Position numbers and translations under genes: made by a program. From Sycobia sp. Sy_11 (Eukaryota; Arthropoda; Insecta; Hymenoptera; Epichrysomallidae): 64,000 nucleotides of DNA. This document shows positions 9,701 to 17,640 of this stretch, piece by piece; position 1 is the first letter of the stretch, and each line of letters starts with the position of its first letter. The notes beneath the pieces are model-generated. The model saw only the letters and a program-made list of their open reading frames with translations. It was not told the DNA's origin and ran no database searches. Where the stretch lies: assembly GCA_018907035.1 (NCBI GenBank), contig JACCIC010000094.1, forward strand, positions 372,001-436,000, written 5' to 3'.

Positions 9701-10009
9701 CGAGACTTGGTTGCGAGGCATATAGATCGAGCGAGAGAGAAGCAGGAGCGTTATTTTAATAAGGGGAGGAGGGATCTACGATTTTTCATAGGAGACAAAG
9801 TATTGCGCCGAATTCGGGTACTTTCTGACGCGGCAAGAAAATTTTCTGCGAAGTTAGCGCCGAAATTCGAGGGGCCGTACGAAATAGTAGAGGTAAAATC
9901 GCCAAGTGTGTATATACTGGGGCAGGGAAATGGTTCGAATAGACGCCTATCGAAGGCGCACGTGAGTGAATTGAAGCGTTTCGTGCCGCCGCGGCACGCG
10001 TGCAGATAG
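6704..10009 (+). CDS. pol: Pol polyprotein: protease, RT, RNase H, integrase (1101 aa)
   Basis: Copies the RNA into DNA and inserts it. Domains in order: aspartic protease with F-D-P-G-A-S (Asp96; Pro replaces the usual Ser/Thr) and ILGMD near 163-167; reverse transcriptase about 287-465 with Asp344 in KIDLKQAYF and YLDD at 407-410; RNase H with Asp556 (SDAS), Glu597, Asp622 (TDH) and Asp665 (VADALSR); integrase with zinc site H749-H756-C786-C789, catalytic Asp818, Asp877 (TDNG) and Glu912 (VERSNRTLK), 34 residues between the last two; and a C-terminal G-P-Y motif (KFEGPYEIVEV) but no chromodomain. No internal stop. The in-frame TAA at 6662 separates it from the frameshift product, so the start at 6704 is the first ATG in the open frame. 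Confidence 0.95.
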   Translation: MAKWWYWKPNTSVSDFVPRSPACEPKQKSAGSAQPKNEVKDNDSDARGEACDPSAKGGESEVECGAKRKCIAGTSGETRYFLAVKLGGTLFYALFDPGASLSVIGPRIAEHFKSRLRASDSCIKNVNGGVTRTLGILSVVLEVDGASETIDFKAVHNLDQDIILGMDFCRTFDCDSRLGRGLWRVREGEWRSFSRESDEDQNVIYAECAGISLLNETERVEVKCLIKTMLSLRPAELGVTNLTEHHIDVQGAAPIKHRLRRMSPRMLEIASEEVKRLRREGVIELSASDWSSAPVLVKKSDGSYRFCVDFRDLNKVTRKDAYPIPNMDAILDKLRRAKYITKIDLKQAYFQVPMEESSRKYTAFAIPGSGLWQFVRMPFGLTNAPMTFQRLIDALFGPEFEPYIFCYLDDIIIVTENFAEHVRWLRIVLQKLISAGLAINEEKCEFCCSRVAYLGFLLDEEGLRPDPEKVAPVIEYPEPQNVKQLRRFLGMVGWYARFIKGDSELKIPLVKLLRKSHAWEWGEEQREVFEALKRALTKAPVLARPDFEKPFSVQSDASNYAIGAVLTQESTDGEHPIVYVSRVLSPAERNYSTTEKECLAVLWAIKKLRPYLEGYKFTVITDHSVLRWLKNLKEPAGRLARWALELEQWDYEIVHRKGALNHVADALSRLYENEEHDVAGLGEVKDPWYMRMLESVPKNPIKYRDWKVEGTRLYRRREDPLLNPIITREEGWRLVVPLDDRERVLRNAHDTPSSGHLGVEKTYDRIAREYYWKGVYYDVHTYVRECIQCQKYKVPQSAAPGLMGSRIVERSWVVVAADMMEFPPSRSQHKYLLVFQDLFTRWIEVKALRRADGKAVSRAMEELILFRWETPEYILTDNGREFENKIVNDMLAEYGIKHVTTPPYHPQANPVERSNRTLKTMIAAFVQADHRDWDVHVHEFRHAVNTAMQASTKVSPAFLNFGRHPKPVRSLRREVEGQRLVSQIAPESWIDRMKRLDALRDLVARHIDRAREKQERYFNKGRRDLRFFIGDKVLRRIRVLSDAARKFSAKLAPKFEGPYEIVEVKSPSVYILGQGNGSNRRLSKAHVSELKRFVPPRHACR

Positions 10010-10022
10010 GAAGAAAACTGAG

Positions 10023-10041
10023 GTTCTTATATTTCTTTTAG
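10023..10041 (+). promoter_or_regulatory. splice-acceptor consensus at the ORF3 start
   Basis: A T-rich tract (TTCTTATATTTCTTTTAG) ends in AG at 10040-10041, and the ORF3 ATG follows at once. In LTR elements with a third gene, that gene is usually made from a spliced subgenomic RNA; this site fits the role. GTGAGT at 3184 is a candidate donor. Confidence 0.6.
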
Positions 10042-11502
10042 ATGGAAGACATGGACATAGTCGAGATAGCGGAGGAAGGGAGAGAGGGGAGCCCAATACT
10101 CGCGGCGAGCTTCAGGGAGACGATCGCCCCACGGGTAGCCGGACAGCCGCAGCTCAAGGGTATACCATGGTACGAGCTTAGCGTCGAAGAACAGTTGGGA
10201 GAAGAGGCTGCCGCGAGCCAAGGCGAAGAGATATTGCAGGTAACGCCCGAAAGTAGCACTGCGGCGGAGCGGTCGGTCGTGTGTACTGTAGCCGAGTCAC
10301 GCCATCTTACAATCGATCAACAGCCAGATGGAGCTAGCATGGAGGAAACGAAAGAAAAAAAGGAGAGAGAGCGAGAAAATACAGAGGAAAAAGAGAGCCG
10401 AGAGGCACAAGAGGAGTTGGAGAGATATGTCAGTGCCGAGCATCCGACAACAGCCATCTCTCCGGCTGTGAGGGAGGCACTGGAGGTGATCGTAGGGAAA
10501 GGGCCTCGGCAGGTTTTGCGGGTCCGTCCCAAAAAACTGTCGTTACCGGGGATCGTGCCGCTGAAGAGTCGTGCCGTCGAGAAGTGGTCGGCTCGCCAAG
10601 AGTGGGACGAGCCGGAGGCTGCAGGGCCGCCCCAGGTGAATGCGGTCGAAGTGCCCGGAGACGGCCCGCGGACTGAAGATCCCAGCAGGGGTTCCGACCA
10701 GACCCGGGGCGGCAACCTGGAGATCGAGGATTATGTGTCGGCGCGCCCGTCGCCATCGAGGTCGGCAACACCACCAGGGCCACCGAGCACTTTTCACGGA
10801 CGGGGAGATCAAGCTGCCAGAAAGCGACACCGATCGCTAACGAGGGAAGGGAGAGCGGTTCCTGGTACATCCCGGGAGAGAGGAGGACGATACCCCGTAC
10901 GCACACGCGGGGTAATGTTCGGCGACTTGGTGGCCATTCCGACGGATCCCACCATCGACCCCGCCCCGTACCACTGTTTCAACTGCTGGCAACGGGGCCA
11001 TGGCACGCGCCTATGCCCACGACCAACGGTGGACCGCTACTGCCACAATTCCGGTCGACGGGGGGAAAGACTTTCGTCATGTCCAAGATGCAGTGTACCT
11101 CACCGCAATTTTCTAGAGAGGGAGTTCGGGCCCCCAGCGAGGAAGAAAAGGAGCCCGCAAGCAATTCGAGCCAGAGAGAGGGGTGGGGAACGACAAGTCG
11201 CTCAGAGCCACCTGAACGCTGAGGGCACAACGCCCACCTCTGCCCGACGGGCAGATGCCGTAGCGGCCGTTCAGTTGGTGGACGCAGCGAGTGAAGGCGT
11301 GTCCAACGGTCAGCCCCAGAGGACCAATACACCGGCGTCGCTACCGACGCCAACGGAGAGTAGCAACGAACCGGCAAATTTGGGATCACCGCAGAGTGGT
11401 GAGACCGCCAGGAGTATACTTCGGCTCCTGGATAGGCTGGAGAGGTTGCCCGCAGATATCCGCGAAGGAATTCTGCGGCGGCTCTATGTGCCGAACCAGT
11501 AG
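10042..11502 (+). CDS. ORF3, zinc-knuckle protein in the env position (486 aa)
   Basis: Begins 32 nt after the Pol stop, directly behind a splice-acceptor consensus. I see no signal peptide, no membrane segment and no furin-type site, so it is not an envelope glycoprotein. Residues 41-45 read IPWYE as in ORF1; 100-128 are highly charged (E/K/R) and probably helical; 200-290 are low-complexity and basic. Residues 312-325 form a CCHC knuckle (C312-C315-H320-C325), followed by C334-x2-S337-x9-C347-x2-C350, the same spacing as the four-cysteine module at the end of Gag but with Ser for the second Cys. The C-terminus ends in an amphipathic helix. It is probably a nucleic-acid-binding accessory or second Gag-like protein. 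Uninterrupted frame. Confidence 0.75.
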   Translation: MEDMDIVEIAEEGREGSPILAASFRETIAPRVAGQPQLKGIPWYELSVEEQLGEEAAASQGEEILQVTPESSTAAERSVVCTVAESRHLTIDQQPDGASMEETKEKKERERENTEEKESREAQEELERYVSAEHPTTAISPAVREALEVIVGKGPRQVLRVRPKKLSLPGIVPLKSRAVEKWSARQEWDEPEAAGPPQVNAVEVPGDGPRTEDPSRGSDQTRGGNLEIEDYVSARPSPSRSATPPGPPSTFHGRGDQAARKRHRSLTREGRAVPGTSRERGGRYPVRTRGVMFGDLVAIPTDPTIDPAPYHCFNCWQRGHGTRLCPRPTVDRYCHNSGRRGERLSSCPRCSVPHRNFLEREFGPPARKKRSPQAIRARERGGERQVAQSHLNAEGTTPTSARRADAVAAVQLVDAASEGVSNGQPQRTNTPASLPTPTESSNEPANLGSPQSGETARSILRLLDRLERLPADIREGILRRLYVPNQ

Positions 11503-11635
11503 AGCCGGAGGCGGGCTTAGCGCCGGGAAGAGTGAGGAGGGAGAGAAGGGACGTTTTGTTTTGTTTTCTAGCGTTCCAGGATAGCGGCAGAGCACGAATC
11601 AGCTGTAGCCGAAGCTTCCTTGGTAGCTTCGAGCT
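11503..11635 (+). other. short 3' untranslated part of the element
   Basis: Non-coding sequence with a purine-rich patch (about 11527-11550) between ORF3 and the polypurine tract. Confidence 0.5.
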
Positions 11636-11647
11636 AGGGGGGAGGAG
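11636..11647 (+). promoter_or_regulatory. polypurine tract
   Basis: AGGGGGGAGGAG, two bases before the 3' LTR, in the place where plus-strand DNA synthesis is primed. Confidence 0.8.
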
Positions 11648-11848
11648 TTTGTGACGGGGTCACAGGGAAGGCTGCAAACGCATTCGCGTGCGCAGTAAGC
11701 AGTCTATATTTCGGACATCGCCGGCTCTGAGCGGAGGAAGAACGCGCGCATCGAAGAAGGCCTCTCCCCCTCTGCTGCGCACGTGTGGACCATCTGAGGA
11801 GCAGCGACGCCCGAAAAGCGGACGAGGCCCGAAACGCGGCGTATCGCC

Positions 11849-11850
<2 letters not shown>

Positions 11851-11920
<70 letters not shown>
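11851..11920. repeat. (GA)n microsatellite in 3' LTR
   Basis: About 70 bp of nearly pure GA, shorter than its partner in the 5' LTR. Confidence 0.9.
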
Positions 11921-11929
11921 TACGTGTGG

Positions 11930-12260
11930 GTTTATATGCGTGTACTCATGTGGCTGTGTATGTGTATTGTAGCGTGCGTGCGTACATGCGTGCGTTTGTG
12001 TATGTTAACGTGCGTATGTACTCGTGTGAGTGTGTATGTGTATTGTAGTGTGCATGCGTGCATGTGTGCGTATGCGTATGTTAGCGTGCGTGTGTACTCG
12101 TGTGAGTGTGTATGTGAATTGTAGTGTGCATGCGTACGTATGTGCGTATGCGTATGCAGCGTGCGTGTGTACTCGTGTGAGTGTGTATTTGTATTGTAGC
12201 GTGCGTGCGTACACGGGTGCGTATGTGTATGTAAGCGGGCGTGCGTGTGTATGTACGTTT
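11930..12260. repeat. 76-bp minisatellite in 3' LTR, ~4 copies
   Basis: TACTC landmarks at 11943, 12019, 12095 and 12170 give a period of 75-76 bp, matching the 5' LTR array. Confidence 0.85.
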
Positions 12261-12541
12261 AGAGAAGAGTGTAGTACTATGAAAGGGTGAACGTTGGTGT
12301 GGCGTTTGTATGTGTGAGTATAATCCAACGTAGTGTGATCATGTGATGAGAACGTGCGAGCGGTACGTGGATTGGCGGGTTCGCGCCGTCAACAGCGCCT
12401 CGATTACTAAGTATGAAAAAGCGGGGAAAAAGGTTTTGCGACAGTGCTGTGTGGAGTGTGGTGCCGAATAGTTGGTGGGTGAGCGAGTGGATCGTGAGTG
12501 GGTCGTGTAGAGAGTCGAGGGCTTTGTAGTTGGTGGGTGAA

Positions 12542-12547
12542 AATAAA
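12542..12547 (+). promoter_or_regulatory. probable polyadenylation signal of the genomic transcript
   Basis: AATAAA with GT-rich sequence downstream, the counterpart of 2460-2465. Confidence 0.55.
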
Positions 12548-13213
12548 CGGGTGCTTTGTTGTGCGCACCGGGCGGGTGTTAGCGTGTTTGCTCGGCGTGC
12601 GTCAACGAGTGGGAATTAGAGTGATAGATAGCGGGTAAGCGCCATCCCGTGGCTGCATCATCGAGGTCTGTTCTTGGTATCGTCGGAGAGCGATACCCCC
12701 TAACAGCCAGCTGGATTCCCGGATCCAGGAGGGATCACGTGGACGTCGAGGCCATCGATCCGCGGCATCCCGTCGTCCAGGAGGAGAGCCGCCTGGGAGG
12801 ACTTCATCGGCGCCGGCGAGAGCGGTGACAGTAAGGCCCGGTTTTCTTTCCATTTGTATAGCGTGCATCGTATAATAGCGAATTCGCGTCATTGTTGCGA
12901 GTCAGACCGAATGTCGGGATCGGTTGAGCCGGTGGTTCCCGAAATTTTAGTAGTCGAGGCGAGGAAGCGGATAAGAGTGATAGCGTGAATGATAAGGTGT
13001 GATCGCGGTAAATATCGTGCCAATTCCCGGGGACGATCGCTAGGCGGATCCCCTTCTGTCGAGAAGAATATCCGATTACGAAAAGCGTAAGAGAATGTAA
13101 GAGTGTATAATTATATTGATTGAAAGTATGATTACGTAATAAATTGTGCCCGTGGTACGGGATTCTGCTTTCCAACTTATGTGTTTTTATTTTATAGCAA
13201 ATACTACGTCACA

Positions 13214-13217
13214 AGCT
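13214..13217. repeat. target-site duplication, right copy (AGCT)
   Basis: Matches 1500-1503 directly before the 5' LTR. Confidence 0.85.
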
Positions 13218-14270
13218 TAAAGTAAAAGTTTAGTATACAATTAAAGGTCTCCAAAGCCATTTTAGTTAATACTATTCCTTTCGAAAAAGATTATTTCGAA
13301 AAAAGTAATCTCTCAAATATACGATTATATAGTTATTGTTACGTCACTGATCCAGAAACCTGTCTTTTCTTTTACTCCGATGGGTACTCGGCAAGGGCAG
13401 TGTAGTTCGACTTTGCAGGTGTTGCCTTGGCTCGATCTACGTATGAAATCGCACAAATAGCAGCGTAACTGTTAATTTGGTAGCGACATTTATGTATTAT
13501 CAGTGCATGTGTTACGAACAGAATCGAAACTAGATGTAAAAATTAGTATTAAGCCTTCAGCGTTTATAATTTCTAGAATAAAGTTTTATTAATCGATTCC
13601 ATTCTAGCTATTATTATAATTAGTTCTACGTGAAATGTTTTAATATTGTTTGAATTCAAATTTAAAATAAGATATTTTCTTTATAGCCGATGGTCATGTT
13701 ATAGTTTATGCTATATGTTTATAGTTTAAGAAAGTAGAAGTATAAAAATAAAATTAATTTATGATTTTGATTTTTGGAATTATTTAATCTGGTACATATT
13801 AAAATAATGCGCAATAGTTTTTAAGAAATTTTTATAATATCGCGTTGCCATTATATATATACATAGGTTTAGTATTTCTTTTGTAACTAAATATAGGTAT
13901 AAATTATATTGCGAGAAATGTTTACTTTTAAGATGGGAAGTAATGTAAATAAAAGATTGATTAATATTGTATTTGCGGGAGAATATATGAGTAAGAAATG
14001 TTATGCGATCTCCTCGGACAAAACGGTGCCGCACGAATTATAAAAACTGTTTATAAATGATATGTAAGCACACACAAGATATTGAATAATGCTTAACGAA
14101 ATCATCGGTTAGCGATTTGAAATCTTATTTTATAAGATATAATTTGAATTTTTGAATTGGACTCAATGAATTAATTTAATTGTGTTTGAATTGAAATTAA
14201 TTAATTATTGAAGTCAGGATACCGAGCAAACCTTCGTTAAAGGCCACAAACTGTATACAACTAAGGTATA
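13218..14270. other. AT-rich intergenic DNA, nothing recognised
   Basis: AT-rich sequence with no convincing ORF, repeat or RNA gene. Confidence 0.5.
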
Positions 14271-14548
14271 CAATTGATCCGTACCATGACGGGTAAAACC
14301 GAAGATTTTCCTGAAAACTGACTTCTATATGATTTACAACTAAGGTAATCAAATATTAGTCGGAGGAAAATCTTGAGATTTTACGAAAGAGGTTTGAATG
14401 GTTATGCTTCCATAAAAGCAATTGATCCGTACCATGACGGGTAAAATCGAAGATTTTCCTAAAAACTGACTTTTATATGATTTACAAATAAGGTAATCAA
14501 ATATTAGTTGGAGGAAAATCTTGAGATTTTACGAAAGAGGTTTGGACG
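14271..14548. repeat. 148-bp tandem duplication with internal inverted motifs
   Basis: CAATTGATCC starts at 14271 and again at 14419. The copies match closely down to GAAAGAGGTTTG(A/G)A. Each carries AAGATTTTCC and, about 70 nt later, GGAAAATCTT, so each can fold into a hairpin. The second copy runs straight into a GC-rich patch at 14544. Confidence 0.8.
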
Positions 14549-14700
14549 GTGTCAGATTACCATCTCGGGTTCTCCGACCGTCCGGCTGCGGGAAGTGTTT
14601 AGGCTGCGATCGACGAATGGGGCTTATCGCCCGAAATTTGACCCGCGATAAGAAGAAAGTCTATAAAGGGCGCTGTTTGAGCGCAGAAGGCATTATTAGT
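14544..14700. other. GC-rich patch with three consecutive hairpins
   Basis: In AT-rich surroundings, this patch holds GGACGGT (14544-14550) with ACCGTCC (14577-14583), GGGC (14620-14623) with GCCC (14629-14632), and GCGCT (14670-14674) with AGCGC (14680-14684). It could be a structured RNA or the end of a mobile element. A 65-codon ORF on the plus strand matches nothing I recognise. Confidence 0.35.
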
Positions 14701-15370
14701 ATCTCGTCTGTACACTAAGGTGATTGCTATTTGTATTTTACGTCCATTATATATATTAAAAATCAATTTAATTAAAAACTGTTTTTTAAACCATTATTGT
14801 TTTGAAACTTCCCAGCAGTAGTATATTACAGCATGTATGGCCTATGTTACATAGCGGCTGAAAGGTGTATGTGCTGTAGTCGTTCGATCCACTCAACGCT
14901 CCATTCGTAGAATGGCCTACTATAAAACGTGCATACATAGCTCGTATTTATCGAAAATTACCTGATATTTTATAGATAGGGAAAATAAAATAATTAAGCA
15001 GATTCTAAGAAAATACTTTCGCCTCTATTCCCCATTCATCTCGCTCTTTATCAAATAAACAAAAAATATATTTCTACCAGTAGGCGGTTACGCAATTAAG
15101 AAATAAAATTAAATGGGAGATTTTCGCGCCGCGTCACAGTGAAAAACGTTACGATTAACCGTACAAAAATGATACGTTGCGTAACATTGGCGTTAAAATA
15201 ACCCGTAATGCAAAAACGCGTACAATCTATCGCAATTCGTTAATAAAATAATATAGACGAATATGCAAAATCAATATCAATTTGTCAATTTCGAGGAGTG
15301 TGACGTCTGGGTTTACTCGCCCTTCCGTACACATGAGCTTTCGTGAAGCACACCTATATGTACACACACA

Positions 15371-15372
<2 letters not shown>
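14701..15372. other. intergenic, nothing recognised
   Basis: Mostly AT-rich sequence without a supported feature. Confidence 0.45.

Positions 15373-15418
<46 letters not shown>
15373..15418. repeat. (TA)n microsatellite
   Basis: About 46 bp of TA dinucleotides. Confidence 0.9.
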
Positions 15419-15421
<3 letters not shown>

Positions 15422-16242
15422 GTATGTATACAGACAAGTATGCCTCACTATACTTGGCCTTTTGAGCCTGGAGTTGCCTCTACGAGCTCTGGATCCTTGT
15501 ATCCTGACGTTTAATTGATATATAATAAGAATATATATATCAGCTAAGCGATGGAGCCCTAGTTTTTATCGATTAGTAGATGGAGGCCAAGGAACTTCTC
15601 GAGGATATGGACTCCTTCTCTTACAAGAAGACGCCCTTATCCACCTAGGCCTACCAATCTAACTTTTCCCTACTACTGTGAAAATCTAGACAAATGTAAG
15701 GGGGAGGAATTGGGGCTTGTATAGTCCCAGCCTTTTGCAAGGGGGACCCAATCACTTCCCCGGTAGGGTTATAAATGATAGAAATATAAATATAAAAATA
15801 TAAATATAAAAAGATAAATGCATAAATGAGTGAAGGAAAAGAAATGAATTTTAAAATAATTGAATGTTAAAATTTTCTTACTCACTTTTATTTTTCAATT
15901 GACGCAGGTACTCTAATCCACTGGAGAGAAAGAGTGAGAGTGTTCGCTGCTTCCTTCCTTGGCTGCTGCTTTGCTGTTGCTGTTGGCGGTGTTGGGTTTT
16001 TTTTTGTATTGGAATTGGACTGGAGTGAAGAGTGTGGTGCGTGGTGTAGGGAGGTAGAAAACGACTTAGGAGTAGAAGGTGAATTGAATAGAACAGGAAT
16101 GAATGCTGAGCATGAAAACCTGCTTTTTTTATAGGGGAAGCGCGGACATCTCTATTGCTCCGAGTTTCCTCTCCTATGATTGGCCCGGAAAATTCGGGGG
16201 CTTGTGTTTCCCGCTGCCAGTGCTGGGACTGATAAGCATGGC
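15419..16242. other. non-coding, moderate GC, with a hairpin at 15701-15761
   Basis: Sequence complexity and GC are higher than around it. GGGGAGGAATTGGG (15701-15714) can pair imperfectly with CCCAATCACTTCCCC (15747-15761), and CTTG/CAAG pair inside the loop. An ATA-rich tract lies near 15780-15830. Reading frames at 15880-16276 are low-complexity (Gln- and Ser-rich, ending in the CT repeat) and I do not regard them as genes. This may be an old mobile-element remnant. Confidence 0.3.
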
Positions 16243-16266
16243 ATCTCTCTCTCTCTCTCTCTCTCA
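16243..16266. repeat. (CT)n microsatellite
   Basis: About 24 bp of CT dinucleotides. Confidence 0.85.
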
Positions 16267-16459
16267 CAGCTGGCATTAGTTGTATTAAAACTTACATTTT
16301 TAGTTAATAATTTTACAATATTTCTCTTATTTGTATAAACTCTTTTTCAACAAGATTACTATGGTTTGTACATTTGTTTAATACTATTTCCTTGATCGTA
16401 CATTTGTTATTGAATGTTTTATTCATGGTATATATTTATTTTATTGCTTCATTTATTTT

Positions 16460-16463
<4 letters not shown>

Positions 16464-16501
<38 letters not shown>
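16464..16501. repeat. (TA)n microsatellite
   Basis: First of four TA arrays within 700 bp. Confidence 0.9.
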
Positions 16502-16512
<11 letters not shown>

Positions 16513-16555
16513 ATATATATATATCTGTGTTAGTAGTATATATGTATATAGTAAT

Positions 16556-16632
16556 ATTTTTATGCAGTAATATAATTATTTATTTTAAAATTTGAATATA
16601 CGTATTTCTGTATATTGCTTTATTTATGATAA

Positions 16633-16676
<44 letters not shown>

Positions 16677-16992
16677 ATATAGTATTATCTATGTAGCTTA
16701 AGATCAGTATATACGTATATTTGTATTATACTATTTATTATATATATGTATATCCATATATTTTTTAGATAGTAATATATGTCTATATAGTAATATAGCT
16801 GTATAGTAATATGATTATATATTTTAAAATTTGAATATACGTATTGTTTCATTTAGTATATATATGTATATATATTTTCTACATTTTATACAATAACATA
16901 TTTGTATAGTAATATCTGTGTATCTTAAGGTCAGTATATACGTATATTTGTATATACTATTTATTATATATATATTCGCTCTATACATACAT

Positions 16993-17030
<38 letters not shown>
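16556..17030. repeat. ~235-bp tandem duplication between TA arrays
   Basis: AAAATTTGAATATACGTATT occurs near 16588 and near 16826, and CTTAAG(A/G)TCAGTATATACG near 16698 and 16926. The order is the same and the offset is 228-240 bp, so the block is duplicated together with its TA array. Confidence 0.65.
16637..16673. repeat. (TA)n microsatellite
   Basis: About 37 bp of TA dinucleotides inside the duplicated block. Confidence 0.9.

Positions 17031-17049
<19 letters not shown>
17000..17049. repeat. (TA)n microsatellite
   Basis: About 50 bp of TA dinucleotides. Confidence 0.9.
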
Positions 17050-17055
<6 letters not shown>

Positions 17056-17125
17056 ACGTAAAATTATGTATAATATCTAGAATGATTTATAACATAATTT
17101 TACTACATATGTATTTTTATCCTTT

Positions 17126-17128
<3 letters not shown>

Positions 17129-17168
<40 letters not shown>
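17129..17168. repeat. (TA)n microsatellite
   Basis: About 40 bp of TA dinucleotides. Confidence 0.9.
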
Positions 17169-17172
<4 letters not shown>

Positions 17173-17339
17173 CGTATATATATATTATACATGTATATAT
17201 TAGTTGTATACGTGTATTTATCATATTCCTGTTACTTTTGTTTATTCACAGGGCACGTATAATTTAAATTGTATAATTTCGAGTTTGAATTTTTATTTTA
17301 CTCTGTAGTTTTTGTTTGGGAGTTAAAAGATGAGAGAAA

Positions 17340-17640
17340 ATTCGTTGGAACCTTCTCTAATCTGTTGACTCGGTCTGAAAATATGTGGGGGAGATAAGGG
17401 CACATCGCGGAGGTACGAATGTCGGTAGCCGTGCCAGGTATTGCGCCTGAAAAGAGCAGGATGACGCGGCTCGGCTCGTCGATGCTTAGCGGTGTCTCAT
17501 GGAAAAATTTTTATTTCCGTATGAGTTCGACAAAACCGTGCTTCGCCGCGCAGAGCCGCGATATCGAAAGCTGCTGCACCGGGCCCGGCTCGGCTTTTAA
17601 ATAGTTTCTTTTTCTTTTTTTTTGTTGTTTTTCATGGCGA
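17340..17640. other. GC-rich island, possibly regulatory
   Basis: A sharp change from AT-rich DNA to CpG-containing sequence (GCGGCTCGGCTCG, CGCCGCGCAGAGCCGCG). A 61-codon plus-strand ORF lies at 17419-17604, but it has no domain I recognise and no splice signals that would make it an exon. Confidence 0.25.

Larger units (their letters stand above)
1504..13213 (+). mobile_element. complete Ty3/gypsy-type LTR retrotransposon, 11.7 kb
   Basis: Two LTRs in the same orientation, each bounded by the 7-bp inverted ends TGTGACG and CGTCACA, frame an interior with a primer-binding-like site, a SAP-like ORF, Gag, Pol in the order protease-RT-RNase H-integrase, a third ORF and a polypurine tract. Integrase lying after RNase H, and the overall sequence feel of Pol, place it in Ty3/gypsy. 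The 4-bp duplication AGCT flanks it. The LTRs differ by only a few substitutions outside their simple-repeat tract, so insertion is recent. Length is large for the group because of the long LTRs, the ~830-bp leader and ORF3. Interruptions (TAG at 4252 and 4560 in candidate upstream Gag frames, TAA at 6662 between Gag overlap and Pol) leave open whether this copy is active. Confidence 0.95.
11650..13213 (+). repeat. 3' LTR (1564 bp)
   Basis: Same bounds (TGTGACG, CGTCACA) and same content as 1504-3085: (GA)n, four 76-bp GT-rich units, AATAAA at 12542-12547. Outside the simple repeats I noticed only a few single-base differences. It has 46 extra bases (13005-13050) bracketed by GATC at 13001 and 13047, absent from the 5' LTR. 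Confidence 0.95.

Noticed and set aside
10317..11389. Long minus-strand frames opposite ORF3
   Set aside because: Shadows of a GC-rich plus-strand ORF; no domain, and the plus strand has the zinc knuckle and the acceptor site.
10042..11502. ORF3 as an envelope glycoprotein
   Set aside because: No signal peptide, membrane anchor or protease site; a zinc knuckle points to nucleic-acid binding.
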